A stretch of 48,425 nucleotides of DNA from Nemertoderma westbladi (taxonomy: Eukaryota > Xenacoelomorpha > Nemertodermatida > Nemertodermatidae): positions 1-48,425 of the forward strand of contig JAUCBJ010006823.1 in the NCBI GenBank assembly GCA_032718475.1. The letters run 5' to 3'. Below, piece by piece: positions 11,201 through 20,263 of this stretch; position 1 is the first letter of the stretch, and every line of letters starts with the position of its first letter. The notes below the pieces were generated by a model that was not told the origin of the DNA, did not search any database, and worked only from the letters and a program-made list of their open reading frames with translations. Both the position numbers and the translations under genes were made by a program.

Positions 11201-12444
11201 ACAGGAGTGGCTTTGGGAACGACAGGCCTAATTATTTCAGGCTCATCAACTATTGTAGGGAGTCTTGTGACCTGAATAATTTGTTCTGTGGGTTCTGTAC
11301 TACCTAAGTCTGTGCTAGCTAGTTGTCTTCTGACAGCTGGGGGCAAATCAGGCAGTTTATGACGGTGAGATGTTTTTCTACGCCTGCTTAGACGAGATCT
11401 ATTTCCTCCGCCTTCAGGATCGGTGGTCTCGCCTTCCTCCGATGATGTGTATCCTTGGCGCTTGGGAGTAGATCGACTCATCATCCGCATTTGATTAGCA
11501 GTTAACTGTTTATTTATGTTGTCTTGCGTCTCTTGCAGATTTTCCAACTCCAGTTGGGTAATCTCCTCAGACGCTCTCCGTTCTGCTTCTGCTTCTGCCA
11601 CTGCCTTTGCCATTGCCGCTGCCGCCTTTCTTTCTGCTTCTGCTACCGCTGCCTTTCTTTTTGCTTCTACTGCCGCTGCCTTTCTTTCTGCTTCTACTTC
11701 TGCTATTGCCGCTGCTATTGCTGCTGCCCCTCGTTCCTCTATCTGTTTTTTCTTTATTTGTTCTTCTTGGACTCTAGTGAGGCGGAGTTTTTCATCAAAT
11801 TCAGCTTGGATTGCAGCTAACATTTCCGCATCGATTGCGTCCAACACAAGCTTGGTTCCTTCACTATTAGGGCGAAGTCCAGACAGTCGTCTCCTCAACT
11901 CTTCGTCTCCTATGAATCGCTGATAGTCTGACAGATAGATGTCAATGGCGTCTCTAGTTCGCGGCTTCTCTGCTGCTGTTAATTCGCTTTCCACTTCGCT
12001 TTCCACCTCGCTTTCCACCTCGCTTTCCACTTGAGAAGAAGTGGTGTCGGTTGATTCTTCATAGGTTGGCCGCTCATCATAAACCGTATCCGCCATCTTC
12101 GCTCCGCGTTCGGGCATCCGCTCAACAGTATCCGAACTACTGGAGCTATCGGGCCGCTGAGAACTAGGTTCTTGGCTAGGAGGTGGCTGCTGTTTTATAG
12201 CTTCTTCTTGATCCCGCTTGACTTGGGCCCGAGTGCCTATGGCAGACCGACGGCGCTTCACTAACTTCGCAAATTGCGAAATCGCTTCTACCAACCTAGG
12301 TTCTGACACAACCACTGCAGGGGTTGCCCTTCTTACAGTATGAGGGGTTTCAGACCTCGGTCCGGGATTCTCTACACTTTGATCTGAGAAACAGGCTATT
12401 GTTTCTAGGAGACTATCTGACAGAGTTTGCCTTGTGTCAGCCAT
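8287..12444 (-). CDS. Gag-protease polyprotein of copy A (BEL/Pao-like), fused in frame to RNase H tail, no RT or integrase
   Basis: This is an intact 1385-codon ORF. The start MADTRQTLSDS at 12444 has a good context (A at -3, G at +4) and matches copy C's MSDTKQNLSDS. In order: a polar N-terminus with a VESE repeat (x4, about residues 137-153); an Ala/Glu/Lys coiled coil (about 220-320); a DUF1759-type gag domain near 626-760 (FNGDEMKWLPFNEYY, IRYGNK); three zinc-binding knuckles typical of BEL/Pao (CALC, CYNCLRSGHQRRTC, CAKCGAKHH; about 908-972); and a DUF1758-type aspartic protease with LLDSGSTGTF near 1085. After VGWYFTGPS the frame passes through YSSDNDDINSNVDQW into an RNase H tail (INPADIASRG). 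RT, the RNase H catalytic core and integrase are missing. Relative to B, about 120 further residues are deleted in frame after AEIRQAKGAEK. Such an element could supply capsid and protease but would need polymerase in trans. Confidence 0.85.
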   Translation of the reverse strand: MADTRQTLSDSLLETIACFSDQSVENPGPRSETPHTVRRATPAVVVSEPRLVEAISQFAKLVKRRRSAIGTRAQVKRDQEEAIKQQPPPSQEPSSQRPDSSSSSDTVERMPERGAKMADTVYDERPTYEESTDTTSSQVESEVESEVESEVESELTAAEKPRTRDAIDIYLSDYQRFIGDEELRRRLSGLRPNSEGTKLVLDAIDAEMLAAIQAEFDEKLRLTRVQEEQIKKKQIEERGAAAIAAAIAEVEAERKAAAVEAKRKAAVAEAERKAAAAMAKAVAEAEAERRASEEITQLELENLQETQDNINKQLTANQMRMMSRSTPKRQGYTSSEEGETTDPEGGGNRSRLSRRRKTSHRHKLPDLPPAVRRQLASTDLGSTEPTEQIIQVTRLPTIVDEPEIIRPVVPKATPVLETPVLPELNSKFPLHSTTLPVPGRTVHENLPVLDAEREIKDLSPVIPRQPATMLATPASAVEWVEEGRRGMNLLLGQMQETVHQFKGTVREGRAELQEVQQSIALERDKLVNIPKGIPIPPVTLCQPVRSEVLHAQGVEPTRIYTASEVETPIAKPIKGDYRPVVNDVSYRPYNDPRNLYADNSILNNTMAQESFTRQMARTEARQAVKVGEIVKFNGDEMKWLPFNEYYKDSIQNSVLSNGEKLRFLIKCLEGPPRLMALKFIGHPDGLRQVWDTLNIRYGNKDNIAKYLYAKLVAPRHFLSSGIIEFSDEIQEICRQLDWLGKSHEYQSSMVIGAVVSTLPKGGVCTRWDKKVLYMNEQQRRSPTMTDLMSFLDGEVKLQLIKQSREKTSENKVSEKPASRRRVTPVCYTDDGESQASQEEDSGKDTAKSYYDNKTYKDVSKYKSRISDRREQVTTTPPTSPKRIHGRKPEERTRVHNVTQGKVSDIKPKCALCDGPHRLSACAEFLKKSPVDRRTVLWNKRLCYNCLRSGHQRRTCYSDVKCAKCGAKHHILLHSEFERDNPSQVSEPELHVQFSDVNDTDQESEMEGFYTDEFSDANESCYLINTSVYRALTYEKDTNNEFPPTTFAKQPSWKAPTFNIGIREFPVVQVRVHGPNKSYIVNALLDSGSTGTFIDQELAEDIFAGQPKFRTKLNMSGIMQVWKSTLTADYYVGALSTPQDKLGAQSIRSVKMVAIKNFATTQADLYNWDEDENIQHLKIPRFQTDYPGVQILIGQNAHEALETLEKRPAQPQPLQTYAVRTRVGWYFTGPSRRTLKERLPQQQVYQVKEWEVESSEVDDPTEGTPYSSDNDDINSNVDQWRHCLGTINPADIASRGATPQELIDTPGWLGGSDFLSKEEEEWPPHLTPAEIRQAKGAEKIIQQLNRPAGRLCLLERDRKLSGNYGRQDTLPTTTSLIRQISRDSIT
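9240..10011 (-). other. Six in-phase 5' splice-site-like motifs in gag-pro of copy A
   Basis: On the minus strand, GT begins at 10011, 9873, 9831, 9741, 9495 and 9240, in contexts such as AAGGTAAGTG, GACGTAAGTA, CAGGTAACA, AAGGTGAGTG, CAGGTAAGTG and CAGGTAAGAG. Every distance from the start codon is a multiple of three, so each GT opens a codon (Val). A seventh match at 10226 is in another phase. Five of the six positions correspond to donors in copy C. Confidence 0.6.
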
Positions 12445-13799
12445 GTTTGATTGTACAGTTGAATGCCTACTGCTATATTACAGTTAAAGCAAGTCTAGTA
12501 ATTCAGTATCGCTGTTAGCCTAATAATTAATTACCGATACTGCTACTCAGTGTAGCGTGATATATATATAATATATTAGAATACCGGTATGCTTATAATA
12601 TATATATAAGTATTATTACAGACTAGATTTGTCACAGAGTACCGGTATATAAATTTAGCACAAATATATATAAATATATAATAGGCCTATCGTGAATACC
12701 AGTATACAGCTGACACTTATAGTATATATAAGTATAATTATTACAGACTAGAATTAATTGCAGAATAACGGTATGATTTCAGCCCAAATTTATAGAAATA
12801 AATATAATAAGCCTATGGTAAATACCGGTATGTCAATTATTTTAGAATAATTGAATTTCTGAATATTTTAGGGTTACTTGGTTACTTTAACTTACTTTAT
12901 TACCGTTATTTAAGCAGTAGTCCAACTGATATGAAGACCTAGTTGTTGTATGGCAGGCCTACTATTTATAAATCGTTTGAGTTGATTTATAATATATATA
13001 TACCCGTTTAAAATGGGTTTTGTCAATATTTGAAATAAATGTTATTATTTCTGGGGGAGTCACTACACAGAAGCTGTGCGCTCTCAGTGAAGTGCTACCT
13101 ATGGGACACTAAAACAGATAATTCTAATTTACCTAAGTTACTTAACACTACAAATTACTTACGATACGGGTGAGATTAAATCTCTAATTAAACACAACAA
13201 AATATTACGTACGAAATTTTAGGGTAATTTTACAGGAAGTCTACAAACCAGTCTAACAAAGGGTTAGATTTTCTGGTTATTACAACTGACAGGGTACTAC
13301 GGTATTTAAAATAATAAGTAGTAGTAAATATATTGCACTGTCCAGATAGGAAAAATACCACCGCCTGACGACCTATAACCGTATCGCTATAGGTACTACG
13401 TTATGTATCACGGAGTGTTCCTACCTATAAGTTAATAGAGCTAACGAATGTGCCTATCAACCACTTTACAACACAAATATACTGCCTACACACTAATTAC
13501 TTTCGGAAAGCACTGTACACTAAACCCTAAATTAGGTACAAGTACTGGTACAACAAATAATCAGTAGTTAAATATACTTGAACAGTTAAAAGAACCACGG
13601 CATCTGCTGGAGTGACTGGTGCACAAAATCACCAGTCTTGTCCTACGCCAAGCAGCTCGTGTAGTACCGGGGTTAATTTAACTATAACGGTATGTGTAAC
13701 AAGCACAATTACTGTAGGAATAAACTTGGGGACATGAATGTTGCGAATAATCGCATAAACTCTGAATAATAAATATTACGCTACCCGTACAGAATACTC

Positions 13800-14373
13800 A
13801 AACAAATACAAACCAAAACGCTGGCAGACTACAACCAAGCCTAAATAAACTACCGTACGTGTAGATTCTGAAATAGTTAGTTAGTATGCGTTCTAACACG
13901 GTAGTACGACTTATTCTTTAAGAGGGGATTGACCTTACCGCTATGGCTGCCCCAACTTACTAACGGAGCATTATCAGACAAACTCTACACACGCAGCAAT
14001 CTCTTCAGACCTAATAATAGCTAGACAACAATCCAGCCTACAAAATATCTGAGTAATAACTATTACGGTACCTGAACAGACCACACAAACAAACACAGGC
14101 CAAAACACTGGCAGAATACTGTCAAGCCTAAATAAACTACAGTATGTGCAGATTCCAAAACGGTTAGTTAGTATGCGTTCTAACACGGTAGTACGACTTA
14201 TTCTTTAAGAGGGGATTGACCTTACACTCAAGTTGCCCCAACTTACTAACTGGCACTTTATTGGACAAACTCTACACACGCCGCAATCTCTCCAGACCCA
14301 ACAACAGTCAGACAGCAGCTCAGCCTACAATTATCTGAACAATCTGAGCAGACTTACACGTCTTCAGCTCAAT
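13800..14373. repeat. 287-bp tandem duplication in the leader of copy A
   Basis: The word GTTAGTTAGTATGCG starts at 13876 and again at 14163, and the flanking 100 bp or more (through TTCTTTAAGAGGGGATTGAC and CCCCAACTTACTAAC) match closely. The outer limits are approximate. Copy C has a tandem pair with the same 287-bp period. Confidence 0.7.
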
Positions 14374-14507
14374 ATTAACTTACTAGGAAATAAAACTGAC
14401 AGAAATAGTAAACTATACAAAGAATGAGGGGTGATCAATCCCTATTCCCCTGGCAGCCTACAATATACAATAAATCACAATCGAAATAATACTAATGTAC
14501 TTATACT

Positions 14508-14640
14508 GGAAGTACCGGTTAGGACAGTTGGGCCTATGGACCTACAGAAGTACCGGTTCTGGCAGTTGGACCTACGGACCTACAGCAGTACCGGTTCTGG
14601 CAGTTGGGCCTACTGACCTACAGATGTACCGATTCAGGTT
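14508..14640. repeat. Tandem ~38-bp repeats next to the 5' LTR of copy A
   Basis: Three tandem units each begin AGTACCGGTT and continue with a GGCAGTTGGRCC-type core and GACCTACAG. A decayed partial unit follows. A similar but scrambled ACCGGT-rich stretch sits at 37075-37170 in copy C. Confidence 0.6.
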
Positions 14641-14663
14641 TACCGGTTGACCAGTACTTTCAA

Positions 14664-14686
14664 CTTTATTGTTTACTGCAATAAAG
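14664..14686. promoter_or_regulatory. Hairpin beside the 5' LTR of copy A
   Basis: CTTTATTG and CAATAAAG form a perfect 8-bp stem around a 7-base loop, about 15 bases inside the 5' LTR of A. Copy C has a hairpin with nearly the same sequence at 37048-37066, 18 bases inside its LTR. It occupies the place where a primer-binding site would be expected. Confidence 0.55.
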
Positions 14687-14700
14687 TCAATAACTGTTAT

Positions 14701-15959
14701 TGTACGCGCTTTTGGAAGACCTTTAGCAGTTTAACCTGCCAAAATTTATATGTCTTTTGGTTTATAAATATACTTTAGAAGATGACAAATATTTAATACC
14801 AATAAACACAACATTAGCAGAAGCCAGCCTAGTGCGCGTCCATTCACCCGCAGGATATACCCGGGGGGCTGGATTCTGAGGGCTTAGATTATTATTGCAG
14901 TGAAGCCTACTGTATTATTCGATTGATCGTTAATAAATAATTTCTGACTAATATTATTCACTTTCGGGAAATATTAACAGTTCCTTTAGGACGTGGCGCT
15001 CTATCTAAGTAAACAGAGATATGACTTATACTAATCACAACGGCAAGTCGGTAATGATTATGATTCACGTATGAGGCGCATTCTTTAGGAAATGCTTAGT
15101 TATCAGTCACAATCATGCACACTACCGGTAACACACAATACGGCTCACTAATTTGCCGACCGTCAATGAATTTTATCATATATAAAGCGAACAGCAATTG
15201 ACTCATGTAGGGCTTACCAAATAGCATTAAATTCACTACAAACCACAACAATATAAGTCGCAATCGCTATATATAACCCGTCTCTCTAACCTGTAGTGTA
15301 TCAAGAAAATTGGGAAATTTGGGTTCTTTATATATGTTCTCCAAATAATATTCAACCAAAACACAACAGTAAACAGCATTAAGACGGTAGGTTAAGATAT
15401 GATATGACAATGTACTGATATGGACCGATATGTGAGTTGTTATGAACCGATAACAGTTATACGCTCTATAATCTTAAGCCTACTAATGTTTCTTCTAAAG
15501 TCTGAAACGAATTGACTCTAGAGCCGTTGTTCCTGGCCTAGATAGCAATAACACAAAGTATCAAGTAAAAACAGTAAGACTGAACACTCTCCTTATGATC
15601 GGCCGAAAAGCTACACGTCGACAGGAAAAATCGCTCTGATTGGCTCAAGCCAAACAAAGAACCATGCGTCCAATGGCTGTTTCCATGTCAGCAACCAGCT
15701 GTTAGATGTCGTAATATGAATCATCACGGCTAAGCTGTGAAAGGTATTTGGTGCATTGCAGGTTTTTTGCCTTACCATGTCCGCTAAAACACGTATATAG
15801 CAGAATGACTTTTATGTCCGTTAAAACACCTGTAACGGTACCTTGCGGGCGAGGGGAATATATATACAGTTAGAGAACCTTTTTAGAGTATTCCAGCGCC
15901 TGGGGGGAAACTGGATTGCGAAGCAAAGGGGCCAGTTATATCCCACAGAAGCTTTTACA
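14701..15959 (-). repeat. LTR (5' LTR of copy A)
   Basis: This 1259-bp direct repeat of 3873-5131 has TGT...ACA ends on the minus strand. By eye the last 570 bp (15390-15959, the start of the LTR on the element strand) are identical to 4562-5131, whereas about twenty differences lie in the remaining 690 bp. Open frames inside it are chance. Confidence 0.88.
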
Positions 15960-16180
15960 TGCTTTTTATATTCATTTACTAATCGTATTATAATTACTGT
16001 ACAGCCACATTTAATTACAGTAGCTACATTTGAACAAAAGGGAGCGGTTGGCCCTACATTATTTGAAATTAGATATTCTGGAATGTTTAGAATTAAAATT
16101 AATTGTTTTGGCATAACTTACGCATATTAATATAATATATTTTAAATCTATATAATGTAGTATAACTATTTATTTATGAT
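15960..16180. other. AT-rich spacer, nothing recognised
   Basis: This AT-rich sequence lies between the LTR of copy A and a 15-bp tandem array. I see no coding frame, RNA gene or repeat in it. Confidence 0.4.
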
Positions 16181-16285
16181 CGGGTCGCAATTGTCCGGGT
16201 CACAATTGTCCGGGTCACAATTGTCCGGGTCGCAATTGTCCGGGTCGCAATATTTTGGGTCGCAATTTTCCGGGTCGCAATTGTC
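16181..16285. repeat. 15-bp tandem array, seven units
   Basis: Seven adjacent units follow the consensus CGGGTCGCAATTGTC; the fifth and sixth are degraded. The unit differs at only three positions from the 15-bp unit of the Foldback element at 27279-28294 (CGGGACCGAATTGTC), so it may be a leftover arm of a related transposon. No opposing arm is nearby. Confidence 0.8.
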
Positions 16286-16490
16286 TTACCTTTATTTGTC
16301 TGTACAGTACAATTTTTTATGTTACAAGTTTACACTAAACAAATTATATTCTGGAAAATTATATATTTTTATAGATATAAAACTCCACGGAGACGGATAT
16401 ATTTTTACTTCGGACAAAGAGAAATCAATACCGGAAGCAGTTCGATAAATTGCCGTCGCTTCTCGCGTGAAATTCACTGTATTCACTGTA
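16286..16490. other. AT-rich spacer
   Basis: Nothing recognisable apart from low complexity. Overlapping short frames on both strands show no conserved motif. Confidence 0.35.
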
Positions 16491-16805
16491 CAACAAAGTT
16501 GCACCACCACAACTTCGTATCCCCCATGACTTTCGCGAGATTATCCTCATCTTCCAGGCCAGTGCCCTTTTGAGTCGTCTCACGAAAGTCATGGGCTGTC
16601 CACCATGCTTTTTTCTCCATGAGGCTGCTGCCAAAGCACAAGATTGTGTACAGGATCGTCCTCATGGCGAAAACAGTGTCTGAGGTGGCTATGTTATAGT
16701 GTCAAACCAATGTGAAACCTCCAATGTTGTATAGTGTCAGATTGGAGATGTCTGCATTGTACTTGACACAGTGAACCCGGTGTGGCATTCTTATGAATGT
16801 GCCAT
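16491..16805 (-). mobile_element. LINE fragment (3' coding end)
   Basis: On the minus strand, short stretches in several frames match the C-terminus of the LINE ORF at 34123-34773, for example HGGQPMTF followed by an arginine-rich run, and the nucleotide block around CCATGACTTTCGCGA. Frameshifts are frequent. It lies downstream of the protease gene. Confidence 0.7.
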
Positions 16806-17915
16806 ACATTGCCATAGACAAAGGCAGCTGCTCGTATTTTTTAATCGTTCAATATTGGTTGCTTGCCTGTTTGACCTCTGATAAGCATCACACGCATTTC
16901 TTTAAGTTTACAGTTTTTTGTATTTCAGGCAAATTGTATTTAGTCTATTTTATAAGTTAGATAAAAATCCGATTCCAGCATCAATTAATTGTTATATAGA
17001 TTACAACCCAGCAACCACAATAATATAAGACCATTGATTTAGGTTCAAATTATACCGATACCGTTCAAATTTGTTGGACTAGAAACAATTGAATAAGGGG
17101 TAACAAGGTGCCATGAATTTCGTGGCGGGGTGTTTTTTGTAAAACACAAGGAAACGGTCGAAATAATAGCGGGTTTAAGTAAGTGTGGAAAACCAATTCT
17201 GAAAATCGGCTGTGATTGGCTGGTACAGATTTGAAGTAACTACGAAGTGATAATTTCTAATCTTGGTTTCTAGGGATAGTGATTCAATCACACGTGGCTT
17301 ATATCAGCTGAAAGCAGAGACTCTTGCGCGTCTTTTGACACTACAATTATTTAAATTCATGATGATCAACATTGAGAAAATGATGTTCACAATTGTAAAC
17401 TCAGCAGATTGCCTGACCGGTATGCTAGCATATACACTCAGCCTATTGTATTACAGTATATATTGCAGTTTACTTCATTAGTACTTCAGGTTGTACACAC
17501 ATATCAGTCTGTTAGGTTGCAGGTACCGGTAATCTACCAAGCTTGCCAAATTGCGAACAGCATTTTATAATTGTTCCTAATTTTTGTAATGCCAAAGACA
17601 CACAAGTTTCTCCGTTTTCAATTGATATAAGGCATATGTGAAATGATTGAGATTAAATTTGTATTTGAATGGATCGAAAATCACCCTCCATAGAAACCAA
17701 GATAAGAAATTATTGGAGAACTTTGTAGTGACGTTAAATCCTTTCAAAATTGGTTTCCTTCGCTTAGTGCACCTACCCTAATTGTTTTTGCCACACAGAC
17801 TCGCGCACCAACATACAACCCACAATCCAAGATAAACTATCCGTAACCACTAATCCCAGGGAGCCAACCACTTAATGACTTATGCGAGTGAGTCTACCAT
17901 TGATTCTACCAAAAA
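16806..17915. other. Intergenic / 3' flank of the protease gene
   Basis: I see no convincing coding exon, RNA gene or repeat. The stretch lies downstream of the minus-strand protease stop codon and probably includes its 3' UTR, but I cannot fix a polyadenylation signal. Confidence 0.35.
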
Positions 17916-18225
17916 TCACGAATTGACAGTGGCGCGGCGCGTGCGACAGCTATTCGGTTTCTCCATTCCAGTCCTCGAATAAATCCACTGCTGGAAATAA
18001 GACACCTTCATAAAAACGTTTGGGTGATTCTTTGAGGCCTCGCAACTGCCGCGGGCGACCCAACTTGCAATTCCCACGAGGTACCAGGTGCCGCGTATTT
18101 TGTAGCTCAATGGGCCCCCCGAATCGCCATGGCATATTCCACTGTCACCGTTACTACTGGTAACATACATATTGAAATCCCGTTCGCATTGATTATCTCC
18201 GAGCCCCGAGTCATCTTTACACCAT
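17916..18225 (-). CDS. Chymotrypsin-fold serine protease, last exon (catalytic Ser)
   Basis: The exon is preceded on the minus strand by the acceptor CGTTTATACAG (AG at 18227-18226) and ends with TGA at 17918-17916; it is 310 bp. It encodes WCKDDSGLGDNQC, then CHGDSGGPLSYKIRGTWYLVGIASW, the catalytic serine motif and the substrate-binding SW strand, and closes with NVFMKV and an amphipathic WIYSR helix. Joined to the exon at 18293-18364 in phase 2, it reads SGDEIWCKDDS. The S1 pocket is not trypsin-like: the position equivalent to chymotrypsin 189 is Gly, 216 is Val (SWV) and 226 is Asn, so a small neutral P1 residue is likelier than Arg or Lys. The C-terminal tail is basic and poorly conserved. 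Confidence 0.85.
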
Positions 18226-18292
18226 CTGTATAAACGGAAATCAGTTAAACTTAAGACACACATAGGGGATGGGTGAATGAGGGCATACGTAC

Positions 18293-18364
18293 ATTTCGTC
18301 ACCGGACTTTTGTCCCCAGATATTTTTTAGAACTTTTACATCCCCAGGTAAAACATCCTCCGGC
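18293..18364 (-). CDS. Serine protease, small internal exon
   Basis: This 72-bp exon encodes PEDVLPGDVKVLKNIWGQKSGDE. The acceptor is a T-run followed by ATGTTACGAG (AG at 18366-18365); the donor is GAAAT|GTACGT with GT at 18292-18291. It completes a codon left by the 32752 donor (AAAAG|GTTAGT) and leaves two bases completed by the next exon, so both junctions stay in frame. The acceptor ends in GAG rather than CAG and is the least certain boundary. The segment corresponds to the stretch between the Asp domain and the catalytic-Ser loop. Confidence 0.6.
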
Positions 18365-18439
18365 CTCGTAACATAAAAAAAATACTTGTTAAGAACTACT
18401 TCAAAACTATGTAGGGTGCTTGATCTCATTATTTCTTGA

Positions 18440-20167
18440 TGATGATCGGCTTGAACTAGGGTGCAGTGCCGGCGGCCCCAGAAACATAGCGCCCCCAGAT
18501 CTTGCGGTCAGCCATACAATTTCCTAATTCATTCCTGTTCTCAAGTCCTGTGTCCTTGAGCAGGCGTTTGAGGAAAGTCATTGGCTGTCCACCACGTCTA
18601 TTCTCGCCAGCAGGCTGCCACAGCACAAGGTTGTGTAAAGGTTGATCCTGCCGGCGGAAACAGTGCCCAGCAAGCATTAGACGGCGTTTCTGCAGGGTGA
18701 TGCTAGGTCTTGGCAATGAGATGTTACCATATTTATATAACACTTCATTGCTTATGTGTGTATCATATGCTATGTTGTGCACCCGGCAAAGCATCCTGGT
18801 GTATGTGCCATCCAAGGACCTGGTGTCTTCAGCAGTTAGAGCCCAGCATGGGCTGCCATAGAGCAGCACAGGCTCCACTGCTGCACGGAAAAGGCGTACC
18901 TTTAAAGAGCATGAGATGTCAGAGCTCTTCCAGATCCTGGATAGCTTGTGGATGGCGGACCAGGCTTTCCCTTTGCGAATTCGGAGATCTTCAGCAGACC
19001 TCCGAACCCATGATCCAAGGTAGCAGAAGTCGTTAACATGACTTACCAGTCCATCCAGCGATTGAATGTTATCCCGATCAATTTTCTGCTGATCTGAATC
19101 CATGTTTACTGTCAGAATTTTGGTCTTTGTGCTATTCACAAAGAGGCCAACACTAGATGCAGCCTCCTCTAAGCTAGATAGCAGCTTCTGTGCTCCTTCT
19201 AATGTCTCTGACAGTAAACCAAGGTCATCTGCAAAGTCAAGGTCGGTTAGATGTTCTGCTGGGGAACCACGTCTACGGCCACCTGATGGTGGAGATATTT
19301 CCACCCCATCAGCTTCATGAAGATCGAGTGATGTCCGCAGCACATAGTCCACCACTAAGGTCGTGGAACCGTCAGATACTGATCTGATTGCATTAATGAT
19401 CTCATTGGGGATCCCATATGCCTGAAGAATTTGGAACATGCGTGGGCGTGACACGGAATCGAAGGCCTTGAAGAAATCCACAAATATGACAGCCAAATGT
19501 CTGTCTTTCTTTGTAGAAACCTCTTCAATAATCCTTCTAAGTGCCAGAATGGGTTCAAAGGTACCTCTACCTTTTCGAAACCCATTTTGATTCCCACGCA
19601 AGAGTCTTTCTACAGGATCCCTAATGCGATTCAGCATAATTCTGTTGAATAATTTAGCTGCAATTGAGATTAGACTAATTCCACGATATGAACCAAAATA
19701 GGAGCGGTTGCCCTTCTTTGGAACGGGTGTTAGCCGATTAGTCTTCAGTTCTTGTGGTGCAATCTTAGTGCGGTACATTTCTGCTAGGATAGGGTGGGCT
19801 AGTTGAAGGCATTCTCTGATCTTAAAGACCTCGGGAGGCACATCATCAACACCAGATGTCCTATTGGTTTTAATGTCATTCGAAGCAGTTAAGACCTCTT
19901 CAAATGTTATGTCACCAATTGGGATGTCTGAGAGTATTGTGTGTGACACAGGCTTTACAGTGAAATCGTCAGTCAGTTCTCGATCATTATTTAGCAATTT
20001 CTCGAAATGAGACTACCAGCCTGCCAAGCGGTCGGCTGGAGAATCAGCCTTCACCTTGGCAGTTGGTCTGCTTTTTTTCCAGAGAGCAGGTTGATTGCTT
20101 GCCAGGCTTCAGCAGATTTCCTGCTTTCGTCAGCAGCATTGATAGTATCAACCTGCTCGCTGATAAG
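18440..20167 (-). mobile_element. Non-LTR (LINE) retrotransposon, 5'-truncated, RT with internal deletion
   Basis: A 513-codon frame (19997-18456) encodes RT blocks: SGVDDVPPEVFK, LTPVPKKGN, SYRGISLISIAAK, VIFVDFFKAFDSVSR and the catalytic LTDLDFADDLGLLS, then a C-terminal domain with YGSPCWALTAED and RRLMLAGHCFRRQDQPLHNL. About 40 residues between SDGSTT and VVDYVLR are missing compared with the copy at 33674-34830, including the QGDTLAP block, so the enzyme is dead. Upstream to 20167 the frame continues with a shift and a TAG. No endonuclease domain is present. The C-terminal layout resembles RTE- or Jockey-group elements; I do not assign a clade. It is inserted in the protease intron in the same orientation as the gene. 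Confidence 0.85.
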
Positions 20168-20260
20168 CTTAATTATAATTATAATTATAATAATATTATA
20201 TTATTATATATATTATTATATATATTATTAGATAATTATATTATTCTTATATATGTTATA
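20168..20260. repeat. AT-rich microsatellite
   Basis: Runs of AATTAT and TATTATATAT follow directly on the 5' end of the LINE. This is simple-sequence DNA. Confidence 0.8.
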
Positions 20261-20263
20261 CAG

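Larger units (their letters stand above)
12445..14700 (-). other. Untranslated leader of copy A
   Basis: These 2.26 kb lie between the 5' LTR and gag with no long ORF and correspond to 37031-39234 of copy C. Next to gag is an AT-rich part (12545-12840) with two to three diverged copies of a block containing ACCGGTAT and TAGGCCTAT. Further up is a 287-bp tandem duplication, and next to the LTR three 38-bp tandem units with GTACCGGTT. No ordinary tRNA primer site follows the LTR. Confidence 0.6.
3873..15959 (-). mobile_element. LTR retrotransposon copy A, BEL/Pao-like, polymerase-less
   Basis: A 12.1-kb element: LTR (15959-14701), leader, gag-protease (12444-8287), spacer, ORF2 (6657-5158), polypurine tract, LTR (5131-3873). 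The zinc-knuckle pattern, DUF1758-type protease and RNase H tail place it in BEL/Pao. It lacks RT, RNase H core and integrase, so it is non-autonomous. No target-site duplication joins the outer flanks; the left flank is the protease of copy B. Confidence 0.8.

Noticed and set aside
11516-11923. Long plus-strand frames rich in Cys/Phe or Ser/Ala opposite the gag of copy A
   Set aside because: They are antisense shadows of the GCA/GAA-rich coiled-coil repeat; the same happens at 40318-40713 opposite copy C and at 46895-47290 opposite D.
3873-15959. Target-site duplication of copy A
   Set aside because: The outer five bases (CAAAG left, TGCTT right) do not match; no duplication is claimed.
15821-16130. 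Overlapping short frames on both strands at the end of the LTR
   Set aside because: They cross the LTR boundary at 15959 into unrelated sequence, so they are chance frames.
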